64,000 nt of DNA from Syngnathus acus (taxonomy: Eukaryota > Chordata > Actinopteri > Syngnathiformes > Syngnathidae), in NCBI RefSeq assembly GCF_901709675.1, contig NC_051089.1, forward strand, positions 7,747,476 through 7,811,475, read 5' to 3'. A program made the translations under genes and the position numbers. Positions 30,649 to 51,834 of the stretch are shown one piece after another; within the stretch, counting starts at the first letter, position 1, and each line of letters starts with the position of its first letter. Below the pieces are notes generated by a model, which did no database searches, was not told the origin of the DNA, and saw only the letters and a list, made by a program, of their open reading frames with translations.

Positions 30649-33486
30649 ACATCGGTTTGAATGTTTCAAACTAAACTGTTGGCCTGCGACATTATGTCCC
30701 AAAAAGATATTCCTTATTGTAGTATTCCAATTATGTAATTATGTTTAGTTTGTAATACAGCTTTCATTCAACAGCGCTCGAGATATAAGAATTTCACATG
30801 CCCAGTCACCCGCAGTCGCACGTGATATTGTGAGAATATTACATATTTAGTAAATATCAGCTGACCTAGGCTTTTGTAAAGGTGCACAGTTAGTATTTAT
30901 ATTCCTATATTTTGCCCACTACAGTTCCTGCTGCTCGCAGGCTTTCCCAGAGAATGGAATCTTAATATTTTAGCACTTCATGAGCAACAAGGACACTATT
31001 ACTCTGAATTGCCAACAAGGAGGAAAAAGTTATTTTAAATGTTCCGGGGGAAGTAGTCCTCCGTTAAAAATAACAAATACCTGATTTTGTGTCTTATGCT
31101 TTGGTCACCCTTGATTCTAGTTGTTGGGCTAAGGTTCCAAGCATGTTTCTGTCCTATGTGTGTGAAATAAAAAATTCTGAAACTCACAGTGGCCACACTG
31201 CAGTAGATCATGTGCTGGTTAGTCACAAAGTCACCACAAGACAATGTGATCAGGAACCGAGCATATGATATCAGAAGTTACGCAAACTTCCACCTTCTTC
31301 TCCTACGTTACCATATAAAAGCTGGCGTTGCTCTTAGTGGAAAAGTTGGTCCATTCTCTCATGTTTACACAGTGATTCACTTCCTTTTTCCCCATTTGGC
31401 TTCACGTCTCATTCGGGTAGAGGTGAGGCCATTAGCTTTTGACAGCTTCAGCTTTGCAGTTTTTCCTAAGCATCTCTTTGCCCATGGCTTTCCATTTGAC
31501 ATTGGAGCAGCATTGCAAAATTACCTCCTAGCAGGAGGTTTTTCTATCCCTGGCTGCAGATCAATTTAGCGTAGCCCTTTCAGCAGCAGGCTTGCTGCTG
31601 CGTGTATTGTCAACAAACTGTCTTGTTTGGAGAAACTTGCAATGGATAGTGGATAATTGTACTACACACTGGAGCACTGTGACAGCCATTAAGTTATCAA
31701 ACTAGCGCTGAGCTGCAGTCAGGGACTTCTTGATAGCCGCCAATTTTTCAGCCTTGCCCCATGACACTTGGCAAAGCATGGACAAGGCATATGAATGCTT
31801 GGTGAGTGTTATTACTACACAAAATATTCTCAAGATGGGGCCAGGGAGAGCTGACCCCCCCACAAATCACCAATTATGTTCTACTGTCATGACATACTGA
31901 CAGTAGTGATGTGAGAAATAAACAATGACACTTGAATAGCAGACATCACCTGTATCATTACCGACACTCCCGGATGCAACCTATTTCTGCAGATTCAATG
32001 AGGTGCTAATGAATAGCCAGGCTGTATTATCTTAATTGGCATTTGAGTTACTCGACTGAAAAAGATTCAAATCTTCAAATCAAGGTGAATTCCCCGCACA
32101 CACTTCAGCTATTGTTAGTTCTGGTCTAATGATGCGCAAAGAAGCCCCATCACTTTTAGAAATAAGTGATAACAATTATTATTGCGTTAATGTGAAATGA
32201 GAGTTTTTGTGTTTTTAATCTTCAACTGCATTCGTCAGCCATCCGTATGGTTCAGTTTATAATTTAAGGTGATACAAACCTCCAAACGTTTTATCCTCCA
32301 GCCAAGGTCTGGTGCCCAACTTAATTGCATGTTGTGATAAACATTCCTAATTATTTGTCTGGGGTCATACTGCATGAGGTATACGAGACGCTAACAGGAG
32401 CACCCCGGGGGGGGGTCAATGCCCCCAATTTTCCAGGTGGTTGTTTTGAATCTATCATACAAATGACTATGCCTTGACGACCAACGTTTTATTGCCCTCA
32501 TATACGTATTAGTCGACTAATCAATGTAGTCTGACGCTGGCATTTAACCAAGAGGGAAATGCTCAATGAACAAATGGAGAGATTGAATATCACAAGAATA
32601 AGAGCAAAATAAAATCATATTTCTAATGAACTTCTAGACCTGTCAACAAGTAAACATTATTTCTTGAGGTAAAATAAGGTTATGCATAAAGTGGTAGAAA
32701 TGAGATTGTTGCATCCTCAGTCTATATTGTAGAAAATTTCTGCCTGAAGGGACAGACTGTAATCACACAGTCTCTGGCGTGCATGCGGTGGCCAATGAGC
32801 CTGAAAATGGAAACCTTGAGAAACTAAATTAGAAGACACTTTATTTAGCACACAAGTGAGAAGTTATATTAACTGTCACTGAAGTGTGTTTTGGTTGAGT
32901 ACCACCCAACGTTAAGCGATAATAGTTTGTCAAGCGGAGCAAGTAGCGCGACTATGTTCCTTTTCAAAGTTCATCTTTCATAATGGGAGGTACTCAAGTG
33001 GTACATAATGAAGATAGGACTTCTTGCAAGATTTCTCTTTTGGGTCTTTTATTTAAGTGTTGGTTGTGTTCATTTCAAACAGTTGAAGATTTTCTTCCAA
33101 ATTAAGAACAAGAAGTAAACTGGATGCTGATGCTAAAAACAATCATAACGCTAAAGCAACATGATGCATAACTCACAAAATTAGAGAATAAAAAGTCTTT
33201 GCAAGCACTGTGAGGCAGATGGGCTAAAACTATAAGATCACTGGTGCCTGAACATTAAAATGTCAGATACAAAAACAGTGCCTGCTCACTTAATAAATTT
33301 TACGATGTTCCCAATTTGCGCCCACAACAGATTATTTCACTTTTCATGATTTCCTATGGGGAAATTTATCTTGAAAAATGGACTTGATTAATTTTTGGGT
33401 GGTCCCCTGTAGTTTCTTAAAACTCACAATTCAAGTGATTCAAGTTTTAAAATGTTTGTCAAGTGCTCAGTAAAAAAAACGGTGAA

Positions 33487-33544
33487 ATGTATGTATGTAT
33501 GTCTGTATGTATGTATGTATTTATTTATTTATTTATTTATTTAT
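33487..33544. repeat. (ATGT)n(ATTT)n compound microsatellite
   Basis: ATGT units with one CTGT interruption change at about 33519 to ATTT units. One base change between adjacent motifs suggests the second array grew out of the first. Confidence 0.93.
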
Positions 33545-36400
33545 AACTCAACAATTGGCCATACATTGTGACAGCTCAAAAACAACAATGGGGTCTTTCT
33601 CACAGACACATTTTCAGATAGCTACTGCGCACCCCACCCAGATCCAGTAATCAGAAAGTACATTTTCAATGTTTTTGACATTCTAAATGTCATCATGAAA
33701 ACAAAATGTGAACGTACAGCCAAGACTGTAGTGCCCTAATGTCCCCAGGAAAGCACAGCACACGAGAACATTTGCTGGCTTTATAGCTCTCACGGTGCAT
33801 AAATAATTTCTGTTTTTATGAAACTGATGCAAATGCATACAACTTTCAAACTGTTTTGTTAAATTGATGTTTATCCAGGGAGATAATATGAAAAGATGAT
33901 CATGTGCGGGGTCACGTTTCGCATGGATTTTGTCCTGTATGTGGGGTCCATTTAAAATTTTATCCCTGAATTGTTACCACACAGCTGCTCATAAATGAAA
34001 TCCCATTTTCAGTTTCACCCTCTCGAGTGCAGTGACTGTAAAACAGAGCTCCTATTACTGAGATTGCAGTGTGGCTAATATCATGGTAGAGAAAAATAAA
34101 ACACCGAACCAGAAAAACTAAAAGCTATGATCAAAAACACTAGGATTAAGGGCCAGTAGCCTTGCTGGCTCTTAAAAAACTCAGTTCCAAATGGCCTTGA
34201 GAAATGCTTGAGGGCTGGCCTAAACAAGGTTCATGTTTTTTTCATAGCAGTCAAAAATAAGTATAGCCGTTAACAATTGTGGAGAAAGTTGTAAAGAAAA
34301 GACTTTAGCACAGGACTGAAGTTGAAATGCATCAATGGGTTTTCACGTACTGTTTGGAAACACACAAATACACAAAATGGTGCCACTACAATTTAGCAGT
34401 TGTTTTACTGTCTGCTCTGTATTCTCGCCAATCCATTCGTCTTTCTTGGTCACCATGGTGCAGACTGTCTGAGCACAACTGTCTGCTATTGAAGACCCTG
34501 TAAATTAAGTCCCTGTAAGTTAATTGGAACGGACATCAAATATTAATGATCTGATTTAGGATCTTTGTAATAAATACCCAGTATAAAAAGAAATAAAACG
34601 TCAAGCAAGACATTTGACATTGAGAGAATACATGGAAATGAAACACACGGACAATTAGAAGCTGAAGCTTTTACAAAGTCGTTCTTTGCATATTGAGCCG
34701 GATCAAATTAATCTGATTCCATTTGGCAGCTGATTTTACCCTCAGGGGAGAGCAGTCAGGTTCTAATATTACATCCATTTTTTAACGCACATTTTCGCAA
34801 CAATCTCTGATGTCGATAAAATATGTATGAGCACATGTATGCCCTCTGAGAAGTCTCTTTTCTCCTCCGTCAACTTTTTTCATTAGAAATAAATTCCAGA
34901 TCATTTTAATCAAAGTGTGACGAACTTGGTAATTCAAATCTGATCAGACCTGTGATTGGGACTCCTTTTATTGGCTTGGCTGGGTTTGTGCTCGCATGCT
35001 GAATGCAAATTAAATAAAGACACTTAAATATTAGTTATTTAAGACAACCATATAGCTTTGCCTTATGTCTGCTTAGCATTATGCTAAACCCATTCCTTAA
35101 CCATAGATGGGTTAAGGAATAGCATCTCTGCACAATACACATGCATACATTATTTATCCTCTGCAAGAATTTTTTTTTTTTACAGCATCTTACTGAGAAG
35201 GTGAGGCACACGTCTGTATTCTACTGCCTCCAGGTGACGAAGGCACACGCAACAGATGTAAATGTGATAGTGTATTGTGTGAATGAATTTGTATTTAAAG
35301 TGAGCGTGATTTATTTGATGTATATTTGAAATAGTATTATCATAAAAGGTTTTGCCCAGTCCAATTTATTCACCGTTATCACTCAAAATTCCCACGGAAA
35401 GTTTTCATTTTTGAACATTCACAGCATTTGCGATCCGAAATACACTTACTGTAAACATCACATTCACAATAGTAGAATTAGATCCCGCTTCAGAGTCTGC
35501 AGGGATTGTATAATTATGGCTGCAGATGCAGACCTGGAAAAGCAGCTTGGCTCCATCTGAGCTGCTGGGCTGCAAAAAAGTCCATTGAGGTTAGATACTT
35601 GACTTTGTATTGGCCCAAATTTTGCACCTTGGAAAGGATGAAAAGAAATTTCCATCTTGATGCCCCTCTGACATCACATTGTTTCTCATTTACAATGAAC
35701 TGAGGTGTGTGTTTGACGCCGTCATGTGTTTTATAATGCTGAGCAAAAATATTAAAAGCACTCATGTTCCAGTGGAATTGTGCAACACTGCAGCCAAAAT
35801 AATCAAAGTCAAGTTTTGACATGAATTCTGGCGGACGAGAGACGACGAGGTGAAGCTTGATTAAGATAATTATAATAACTGAAGCTTAATAGGAATAATG
35901 ATAATAACGGGAAAAAAATACCTGTTTTTAGATAATTGGACAATTTTCCAAGCTGGTGGTTTTAGGCTGGAACAAGACAACACCTTTTTTAAATCAAAAC
36001 TATTTGTGTCCAATAACTTCTGTGAAATAAGTCCAAAGATATAAGCGAAATAGCTCACATCTCAAGATCCTGGGTAGGAAGTGCCAGTGAAAAGACACAG
36101 AAAAATACACTGTGTACTCAATTCCAGCACAGGTACCTCAAACACCTACCAAATTAAATATATTTATATTTGTTACTACCCAATGGCTGACGTATTCATA
36201 AGTACACAGACATGACTTATTAGAGTTGTGCAATTGGCGCAAACAACCTAAATATAGCCTTTCATATAGCCAGACTACATGAACCCTGACTGATGAGTCA
36301 TGGAGTTCAATTTCACTTACAATACAAGTCAGCCCACACCATAGATTAATAGTTTCCCAGGAAAGGATCGGGGGGCCACTAATGATAGCCTCTTGACCAT

Positions 36401-36420
36401 GTATGTGTGTGTGTGTGTGT
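36401..36420. repeat. (GT)n microsatellite
   Basis: Short GT array in the spacer upstream of dna2. Confidence 0.85.
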
Positions 36421-36990
36421 CACAAGCCCTCCGACAAGCTGAGTGTGTCGGCGCTGGAAAACAATTAACTCCTCCATTCTTTGCCTCCACCTGGAGGCAT
36501 ACAACACATCATCACACGCCGCTTCTGCTGCTTCACGCAGCCTACAGAAAACACATGTGCGCTGTGTGTTGAAGCTGCTTTCCTGGAGTTAAGTACAAAT
36601 TGAACACTTTTAAACCAACTGCAATTCCAAGGGCTTGATTGACTGTGACTACATGCTTAATTTTCTCACATTGACAGCAATTAAAAAAAAAAAGCCAAAT
36701 TATTTACTTATACTCTGGAATTACAAAATTAATTCTTATATTAAACGTCATTCTGATGGAGTTGTTTTGGCATCAAAAGAAAATCAATTTAGAAGACCTT
36801 GTGTCATGTTCGGTTTATAATGAGGATTTTTTTCACTATATTGTGTGTCAAAAATAATGAGGTAGTTAATCAGAAGATCTGCTCTTCTTGACTTTGTATC
36901 TCACTGTGCTGCCAGACACACACGTGCACACACGCACGGAATAGCTCAAATCACCTACTATATATGTATGTTCAAAACAGGTACATTTCC

Positions 36991-37001
36991 ACACACACAC
37001 A

Positions 37002-37061
<60 letters not shown>
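36991..37061. repeat. (AC)n microsatellite
   Basis: About 35 AC units with one AA interruption near 37003. Cysteine/valine-rich open frames across it are repeat artefacts. Confidence 0.97.
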
Positions 37062-37064
<3 letters not shown>

Positions 37065-38092
37065 CATCTTAATAACATCACTGGCTGACTCATTTGCCTT
37101 TTTGTTTAAACTTACAACATAACTTAGAAGGTTAATTAAGGTTAACGATGGAGACATCTTGGCCCTGGGCCTGATTCTTTACGTTATTTCCGATTCGGGA
37201 AAATAAATCTGAGCAAAAGGTCAACCAGCAACATGGGACATATAGAAATTGTGTTTGACCTTTACCACAGTGACGCTTAGTGACGCTTTACATCCATCAT
37301 GAGCACATGTAGGAGCAATCATTCCCTGCAGCTAATTTAACAGGTGGCAGCCCTGACAAACCACAAAATATAAAATAAACAAATATACAATATCTCAATG
37401 AGCTTAACTAAATTTATGTTAATTAGTTAATTAACACGATTAACTCTCTCAAATGGGCAAAGTGGTGTTATGTTTTGCTTGTACTGACTTAGGATGCTTA
37501 AGTGTTCAAATTAACTTTCCAAATATAGTTCTTTGCCCTATAAAGAGTGACATAACACTTGTAAAATGAAGCCTTGTGCATTTGTGGCATTAAAGGTTAA
37601 TGCTTGTCGTGATTATGCACCATCTGGTGCAGAGATGTCGAGCTTTTTTTTGTTTTTTGTTTTTTTTACAGCGGGCTGCATGAGATGGGACCAGTTGGAA
37701 TGGTGAAATGCAAATCAAATATACAGTGGGGTTTTAGTTTCTGAATGAACTTGGAAGATGAGGAGCTTTTTTCAAATTGAATGTCACATTTTATTCAGTG
37801 GGGGCAGGGGGTTGTGTGGAAAAGGCAGAAAAGTAGGAATCTTTTTTTAAATGTGTAAAATAAAGTCCTGAATTTTGTAAATATTTGAAAGTTTGAATGA
37901 GTTGAGACAATCCGTGAGAATATAAGGTGTCTTCCTCAGACAGGCAGTAACATTTATAAGATGAAAATTGCTTGATATATATTTCTCTATACTATTTTTT
38001 CATTAATATTGCTACCACTACCACGTGTCTTTTGTTTGTGCATTATTTACTTATCCATTTAATTTATTCTTGAGTATTATTTTCAAAATGTT

Positions 38093-38150
38093 ACCGGAAG
38101 TCGATGTGACGTCATTTCCATTGCGCGAAACTCATTTTACACGGCGCGCG
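38093..38150 (+). promoter_or_regulatory. dna2: dna2 proximal promoter with ETS, CRE and E2F-like sites
   Basis: Clustered motifs about 200-260 bp upstream of the dna2 ATG: ACCGGAAGT (ETS/GABP type, 38093-38101), a full palindromic CRE TGACGTCA (38107-38114), TTGCGCGAAA (E2F type, 38121-38130) and a GGCGCGCGAA stretch near 38143. ETS plus E2F sites are typical of TATA-less promoters of S-phase genes, which suits a replication nuclease-helicase. Binding is inferred from motif match only. Confidence 0.6.
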
Positions 38151-38353
38151 AAGGCAAACTGCAGTATGATAAATATCGATGTAAAACAAAACTCAGTCTC
38201 GTCAACAAGATTCAGTTTTCTTGAATTGCGTCGTCGGTAAAAGTACTAAGTTAACCGGCGCCGACTGGACGTTAGCGATGGTGCCTAACTTAGCAAGGAA
38301 ATAGCCGTTTGTGATTATCCCTTACACAACCTGTATTTTGACCTTTGACCAAC

Positions 38354-46981
<8,628 letters not shown>

Positions 46982-47597
46982 TCACCTCGACGTCAGCAGC
47001 AATCGAATGCCGCCTCGCCGGTCACAGTGCAGTAACAGATGTCTTTACAGTACCTTGCATCTTCAATAATAAAAAAAAAAGATACTGTACATAGTATATA
47101 TTTGTGCTCACAATCGTGAATCATTGTGGGGTTTTTAGTCAACTAATTTAACTGGGTAATGTAATTATTATTTTTTTATCATTACAATGTGATTACCCCC
47201 GTTAACCTGACACTATTTCATACTTGAATACATTTGAGTGAAACACACTCATCTGTAAAAACGTTGAAGTGTTGTACAGTAACTGTATAATTTAATTTCG
47301 GTCATTCAAATGGTACATATGAAATTTGAAAAGACAAGATGCTAAAGAGGAAGGGCAATAAGAACTGACATGCTTTGGGTTCAACTTGAAGGTTTAATTA
47401 GATTAAGTCAAACATCTAATGTGATGATAATTAAGATTACTGACAATGTCATTCTACAAATGTTTTTTTTTTTACCTTTCTGCCCATTTTTGTATAATTG
47501 GGTCGTCTGTAATTTTATCTGTGCTTTTGTCTTTTTTTGTCACCTATTTGAATAATAAAATTCTTGATAAAACATGACCTCAGGTCACTGCAGGTGT
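46982..47597. other. Convergent 3' interval between dna2 and pbld
   Basis: About 600 bp of AT-rich sequence holding the short dna2 3' UTR and the pbld 3' UTR. A minus-strand ATTAAA (TTTAAT at 47393-47398) is a candidate pbld poly(A) signal. Nothing else is recognised. Confidence 0.55.
47068..47073 (+). terminator. dna2: dna2 polyadenylation signal
   Basis: AATAAA followed by an A run, about 90 bp after the dna2 stop codon. This would give a very short 3' UTR. Confidence 0.6.
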
Positions 47598-49855
47598 CTA
47601 CAGTGTGATTGTTCCCTGCAGCACAGTGACGCTCTTCCCCGCAATGTTGAGTCTTCCATCTTCTCTCACCTCGAGCTGCAGCTCTCCACCTCGTCCAGAA
47701 CACTGGAACGCTACACACACCAGGATGAAGAAAGAAGTTAACGTCAACACGGTGAGGTGACGACCATATATGTGAAATAACTTTTGTTCAATTAATGACC
47801 AAGCATTTTCTTCTTTCCCAGTTCTTCGGACCAGTAACTTGCCAGTACGGTGTGTGCAGAACCTGCATGTGCAAAAGTAGGTGTCATTTTATAGAACACT
47901 AGACATCTTTGAATACACACTGTAAAAAGTCAAAGACGAAGTCTGGCAGCAATCATGACAAGTGTATATTGGAGTAATAAGAATCCTAACCGCAGACGGG
48001 ATCCTCCGGAATTCCATTCCAAGGGGAAAAATATCTGGAGTAGAAGTCATATCTTGGCTGGCAATCTGGAGACCCTTAAATTAAGCAAACGTGGATTTTA
48101 CAATCGAGAAGATGACCATACTTAATGCTTTCAAAGAGTTTGCAATCCTCTGGTGACTATTAAAAACAAAACTGGCAGACAGTTTATATGGACTTGATTG
48201 TTTGTTTAATGCAACAACTCACTGATCTCCAGCAAATGTTTTAAATTCAGCCACAGGCTATTTGTACAATCTGAGACTGTGATTAGCATCTTTTGAAAAG
48301 ATAAAACACAACAGGTCAGGTTAAGAGATTAAAGATACCTTTCATGGTGACTATAAGGCCTTTGACTCGTCCGCTCTTGTCGCTGCTTAACAGAGCATCG
48401 GGTTTGACTTGAAGACCGGTGAGCACTGACCTGGAAGCAAATATTAGTGTCTCCAATATGCACCAACCATATTAACTTTGGTACTTAAGCAAGACCAGAA
48501 CATTTTTATGGATGTTGCTCAGTTTGGTTTATTGCAGTGACAGCGTTTGCGTGAGTGTGTGTAGATTGGAACCTGTCACAGGTGTCCTCCAGTCGGAGCA
48601 GCAGTTTTTTAGTGTTGGCGCTAAAATAAACATCCTGGACTGGGTGGTCTCCGACTGAAGCCTGAAGGACACACGACATGAACACACCTAAAAGAAAACT
48701 ACAGTGATAGATGTTTGTTTTACTCACCTTGATAAGATCTGTAAATTGATCAGGAACCTAAAGTAAAGAAATAATATATTCCATTAAACTTCCATCTATC
48801 CATTTTCTGAAATTACAATGATCTTTTCCAATAGTGTACCTGCTTGGTGGGTGGGTTGAGGGGAAAATCCATCACTAAATCCTCTCCCTGCTGTACAACA
48901 GACAGATCACCACTTCTGGTCTCAAACACCACAGTAGAATTCATATTTTCTGAAAGGGCAAAAAATATCCCAACAATAATTCCAAGACAATGTAATAATA
49001 TCAGTGCTATTGGATGATTTTTATGACCAGCAAAGAGCAGCTAATTCAGATATGTTGTTGTGGGTGCTGGAAAGCTGCCCACTGCGCAAGTGTCACTAAT
49101 GGTGTGAAGGAAGGCTCAAGTTGGCAATGAGTGGGGGAAAAGTATCTTACGTTTGTGCTTGAAGAGCACGGCAGCAGAAGCCAGAGTGGCGTGACCGCAC
49201 AAATTGACCTCTGTGGTCGGTGTGAACCAACGGAGATGGAACCTCGAACCTGTCCAAAAAGAAACATTGAATACTAGAAATGAATCATACTGGCGCGTTT
49301 AAAAAAAATTAACGTATGATTGACAAGCAGAGCTAATTCATCAATTAATTCATTAAGTTTACATATGTGTTGTCTTTTGGCATATCATGCACAGATTACA
49401 ATGACATACTTACTTTTAAATAATTAATAAACGACAGCAAATGCATAACCAAATCTTGAGCCATGATTCATGATGTATTTGAGTTATTTTGTTGCCAAAT
49501 GCTAATCTGTGCCTGTGAAGTCATTCATTCATGTTTTGTTTTTAGAGTTCAATGAAACAATTTTTGCATCTGACCCTTTGTGAAATCCGCAGAAGGCTTG
49601 ACAGCGGTGATGAAGGCCGTCTCTGATAAGTTTATCTCTGCTGCTATCTTCTGGTACAATTCATCGCGCAGCTCCTAACAGCAAAAAAGAACTGAAATTC
49701 TACAACTGTCGCGCAAAACCAAAATCAATCATATGATCAAAAATCTAATTTTCTATCATAATGCCACTCACATGGTTTAAAAGACAAACAGCTGCTGGGT
49801 TCCCTTTAAATGGCAAATTGGTAAAGGCATCCACTATAAAAATGGGAATCTCCAT
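47598..49855 (-). CDS. pbld: Phenazine biosynthesis-like domain-containing protein (PhzF fold)
   Basis: Cytosolic PhzF/diaminopimelate-epimerase-fold protein. In mammals PBLD (MAWBP) is linked to TGF-beta signalling; its substrate is not settled. Ten exons on the minus strand: 49855-49772, 49674-49575, 49249-49151, 48949-48840, 48757-48728, 48661-48573, 48430-48339, 48065-47991, 47862-47800, 47710-47598. They join to 284 residues (human 288). Family marks: [20 protein letters not shown] at the N terminus, NLSETAFI with the expected catalytic-position Glu, [36 protein letters not shown] and a C-terminal GGELQLEV. The usual EDPVTGSAH is EDPVCGSAH here (Thr to Cys). Exon 5 is only 30 bp. The donor of exon 9 (GTCATT) is weak, but the phase and the MLAFQCS junction support it. 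It lies head to head with hnrnph3, as in human. Confidence 0.93.
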
Positions 49856-50115
49856 TGTGCAAAACCGAGCCAACCCTTTTATGTTTACTTGGACTTTGAC
49901 CTGGGCTGTTTGGTCTCACTAGTCAGGGGTGTCACATGCACAAAGAACATTGGACATATTAACAACGAGTGAACTGCCTTCCTTCCCCCCGTGCATCAAC
50001 GGATCAGTCAGTCAGTGAACGTGTTGCGTCTCCTGGCGTGAACTATGTAAGCCAGAATGTCGATTTACGATTTGCCAAGACCCACTACTTTCATGCACGT
50101 TATCTCCAAACTAAC

Positions 50116-50187
50116 GGCTTCCATAGTGTAGTGGTTAGTGCTCTGGGCTTTCCCCCCAGCGACACGGGTTCGAATCTCAGCGGTGCC
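50116..50187 (+). tRNA. tRNA-Glu-like sequence (anticodon TTC), probably a pseudogene
   Basis: 72 bases with an A box TAGTGTAGTGG, a B box GGTTCGAATCT and an anticodon stem CTGGG/CCCAG closing a 7-base loop CTTTCCC that places TTC at the anticodon. The acceptor stem has two mismatches and the T stem is poorly paired, so a working tRNA is doubtful. It could be a tRNA pseudogene or a SINE head. Confidence 0.5.
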
Positions 50188-50263
50188 AAAAAGTTTTATC
50201 ATAGAAATTTTGCAACACAGTTGCTCGTGTGTTGCCCCATATAACCAGACACCTCCCTAAAGC

Positions 50264-51793
50264 TTAGGGTTAGAGCTAGGGTTAGGGTTTGAGCTAGGCT
50301 TAGGGTTAGAGCTGGAGCTAGGGTTAGGGTTGGAGCTAGGGTTAGGGTTAGAGCTAGGGTTAGGGTTAGAGCTAGGGTTAGAGCTAGAGCTAGGGTTAGA
50401 GCTAGGGTTAGAGCTAGGGTTAGGGTTAGGGTTAGAGCTAGGGTTAGAGCTGGAATAGGGTTAGAGCGAGGGTTAGGGTTAGAGCTAGGGTTAGGGTTAG
50501 AGCTGGAGCTAGGGTTAGGGTTGGAGCTAGGGTTAGAGCTAGGGTTAAGGTTAGGGTTAGAGCTAGGGTTAGAGCTAGAGCTAGGGTTAGAGCTAGGGTT
50601 AGAGCTAGAGCTAGAGCTAGGGTTAGGGTTAGGGTTAGAGCTAGGGTTAGAGCTGGAATAGGGTTAGAGCGAGGGTTAGGGTTAGAGCTAGGGTTAGGGT
50701 TAGAGCTAGGGTTAGAGCTAGAGCTAGGGTTAGGGTTAGAGCTAGGATTAGAGCTAGGGTTAGGGTTAGAACTAGAGCTAGGGTTAGGGTTAGAGCTGGA
50801 GCTAGGGTTAGAGCTAGGGTTAGGGTTAGAGCTAGGGTTAGGGTTAGGGTTAGAGCTAGGGTTAGGGTTAGAGCTAGAGCTAGGGTTAGAGCTAGGGTTA
50901 GGGTTAGGGTTAGGGTTAGAGCTGGAATAGGGTTAGAGCGAGGGTTAGGGTTAGAGCTAGGGTTAGGGTTAGAGCTAGGGTTAGAGCTAGAGCTAGGGTT
51001 AGGGTTAGGGTTAGAGCTAGGGTTAGAGCTAGGGTTAGGGTTAGAACTAGAGCTAGGGTTAGGGTTAGAGCTGGAGCTAGGGTTAGAGCTAGGGTTAGGG
51101 TTAGAGCTAGGGTTAGGGTTAGAGCTAGGGTTAGGGTTAGAGCTAGAGCTAGGGTTAGAGCTAGGGTTAGGGTTAGGGTTAGAGCTGGAATAGGGTTAGA
51201 GCGAGGGTTAGGGTTAGAGCTAGGGTTAGGGTTAGAGCTAGGGTTAGAGCTAGAGCTAGGGTTAGGGTTAGAGCTAGGGTTAGAGCTAGGGTTAGGGTTA
51301 GAACTAGAGCTAGGGTTAGGGTTAGGGTTAGAGCTGGAGCTAGGGTTAGAGCTAGGGTTAGGGTTAGAGCTAGGGTTAGGGTTAGAGCTAGGGTTAGGGT
51401 TAGGGTTAGGGTTAGAGCTGGAATAGGGTTAGAGCGAGGGTTAGGGTTAGAGCTAGGGTTAGGGTTAGAGCTAGGGTTAGAGCTAGAGCTAGGGTTAGAG
51501 CTAGGGTTAGAGCTAGGGTTAGGGTTAGAACTAGAGCTAGGGTTAGGGTTAGAGCTGGAGCTAGGGTTAGAGCTAGGGTTAGGGTTAGAGCTAGGGTTAG
51601 GGTTAGAGCTAGGGTTAGGGTTAGAGCTAGAGCTAGGGTTAGAGCTAGGGTTAGGGTTAGAGCAGCAGCGAGGGTTAGAGCTAGCGTTAGGGTTAGAGCT
51701 AGTGTTAGGGTTAGAGCTAGGGTTAGAGCTAGGGTTAGGGTTAGACCTAGGGTTAGGGTTAGAGCTGGAGCTAGGGTTAGAGCTAGGGTTAGT
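50264..51793. repeat. Telomere-like compound minisatellite (TTAGGG mixed with TTAGAGC units)
   Basis: About 1.53 kb built almost only from GTTAGG, GTTAGAGC, TAGAGC and TAGGG modules, so the vertebrate telomere hexamer TTAGGG recurs throughout but is interleaved with a GAGC variant. A marker segment TGGAATAGGG recurs at 50451, 50654, 50923, 51186 and 51420, giving higher-order units of about 200-270 bp. The minus-strand frame of 224 codons rich in Asn, Pro and Ser is a repeat artefact. Confidence 0.95.
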
Positions 51794-51795
51794 TA

Positions 51796-51834
51796 GTGAG
51801 TGAGTGAGTGAGTGAGTGAGTGAGTGAGTGAGTG
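51796..51834. repeat. (TGAG)n tetranucleotide array at the end of the minisatellite
   Basis: About nine to ten TGAG units directly abut the last GTTAG module of the telomere-like array. The phase of the change suggests it arose by slippage from a GTTAGTGAG junction. Confidence 0.93.

Larger units (their letters stand above)
29781..38092. other. tspan15 3' UTR followed by an apparent gene-free stretch
   Basis: The first ~0.9 kb is probably tspan15 3' UTR. The rest, about 7.5 kb, shows no exon-like frame flanked by splice sites and no recognisable domain. Open frames such as 31210-31569 match nothing I know. It holds three microsatellites (listed separately) and AT-rich sequence. A regulatory element or non-coding RNA could be present but cannot be seen by eye. 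Confidence 0.55.

Noticed and set aside
31210-31569. 119-codon open frame in the spacer after tspan15
   Set aside because: No known domain, no splice or promoter context, composition like surrounding DNA.
36291-36301. CTGATGAG-like core near 36290 as another hammerhead
   Set aside because: No GAAA core or stems at the right spacing.
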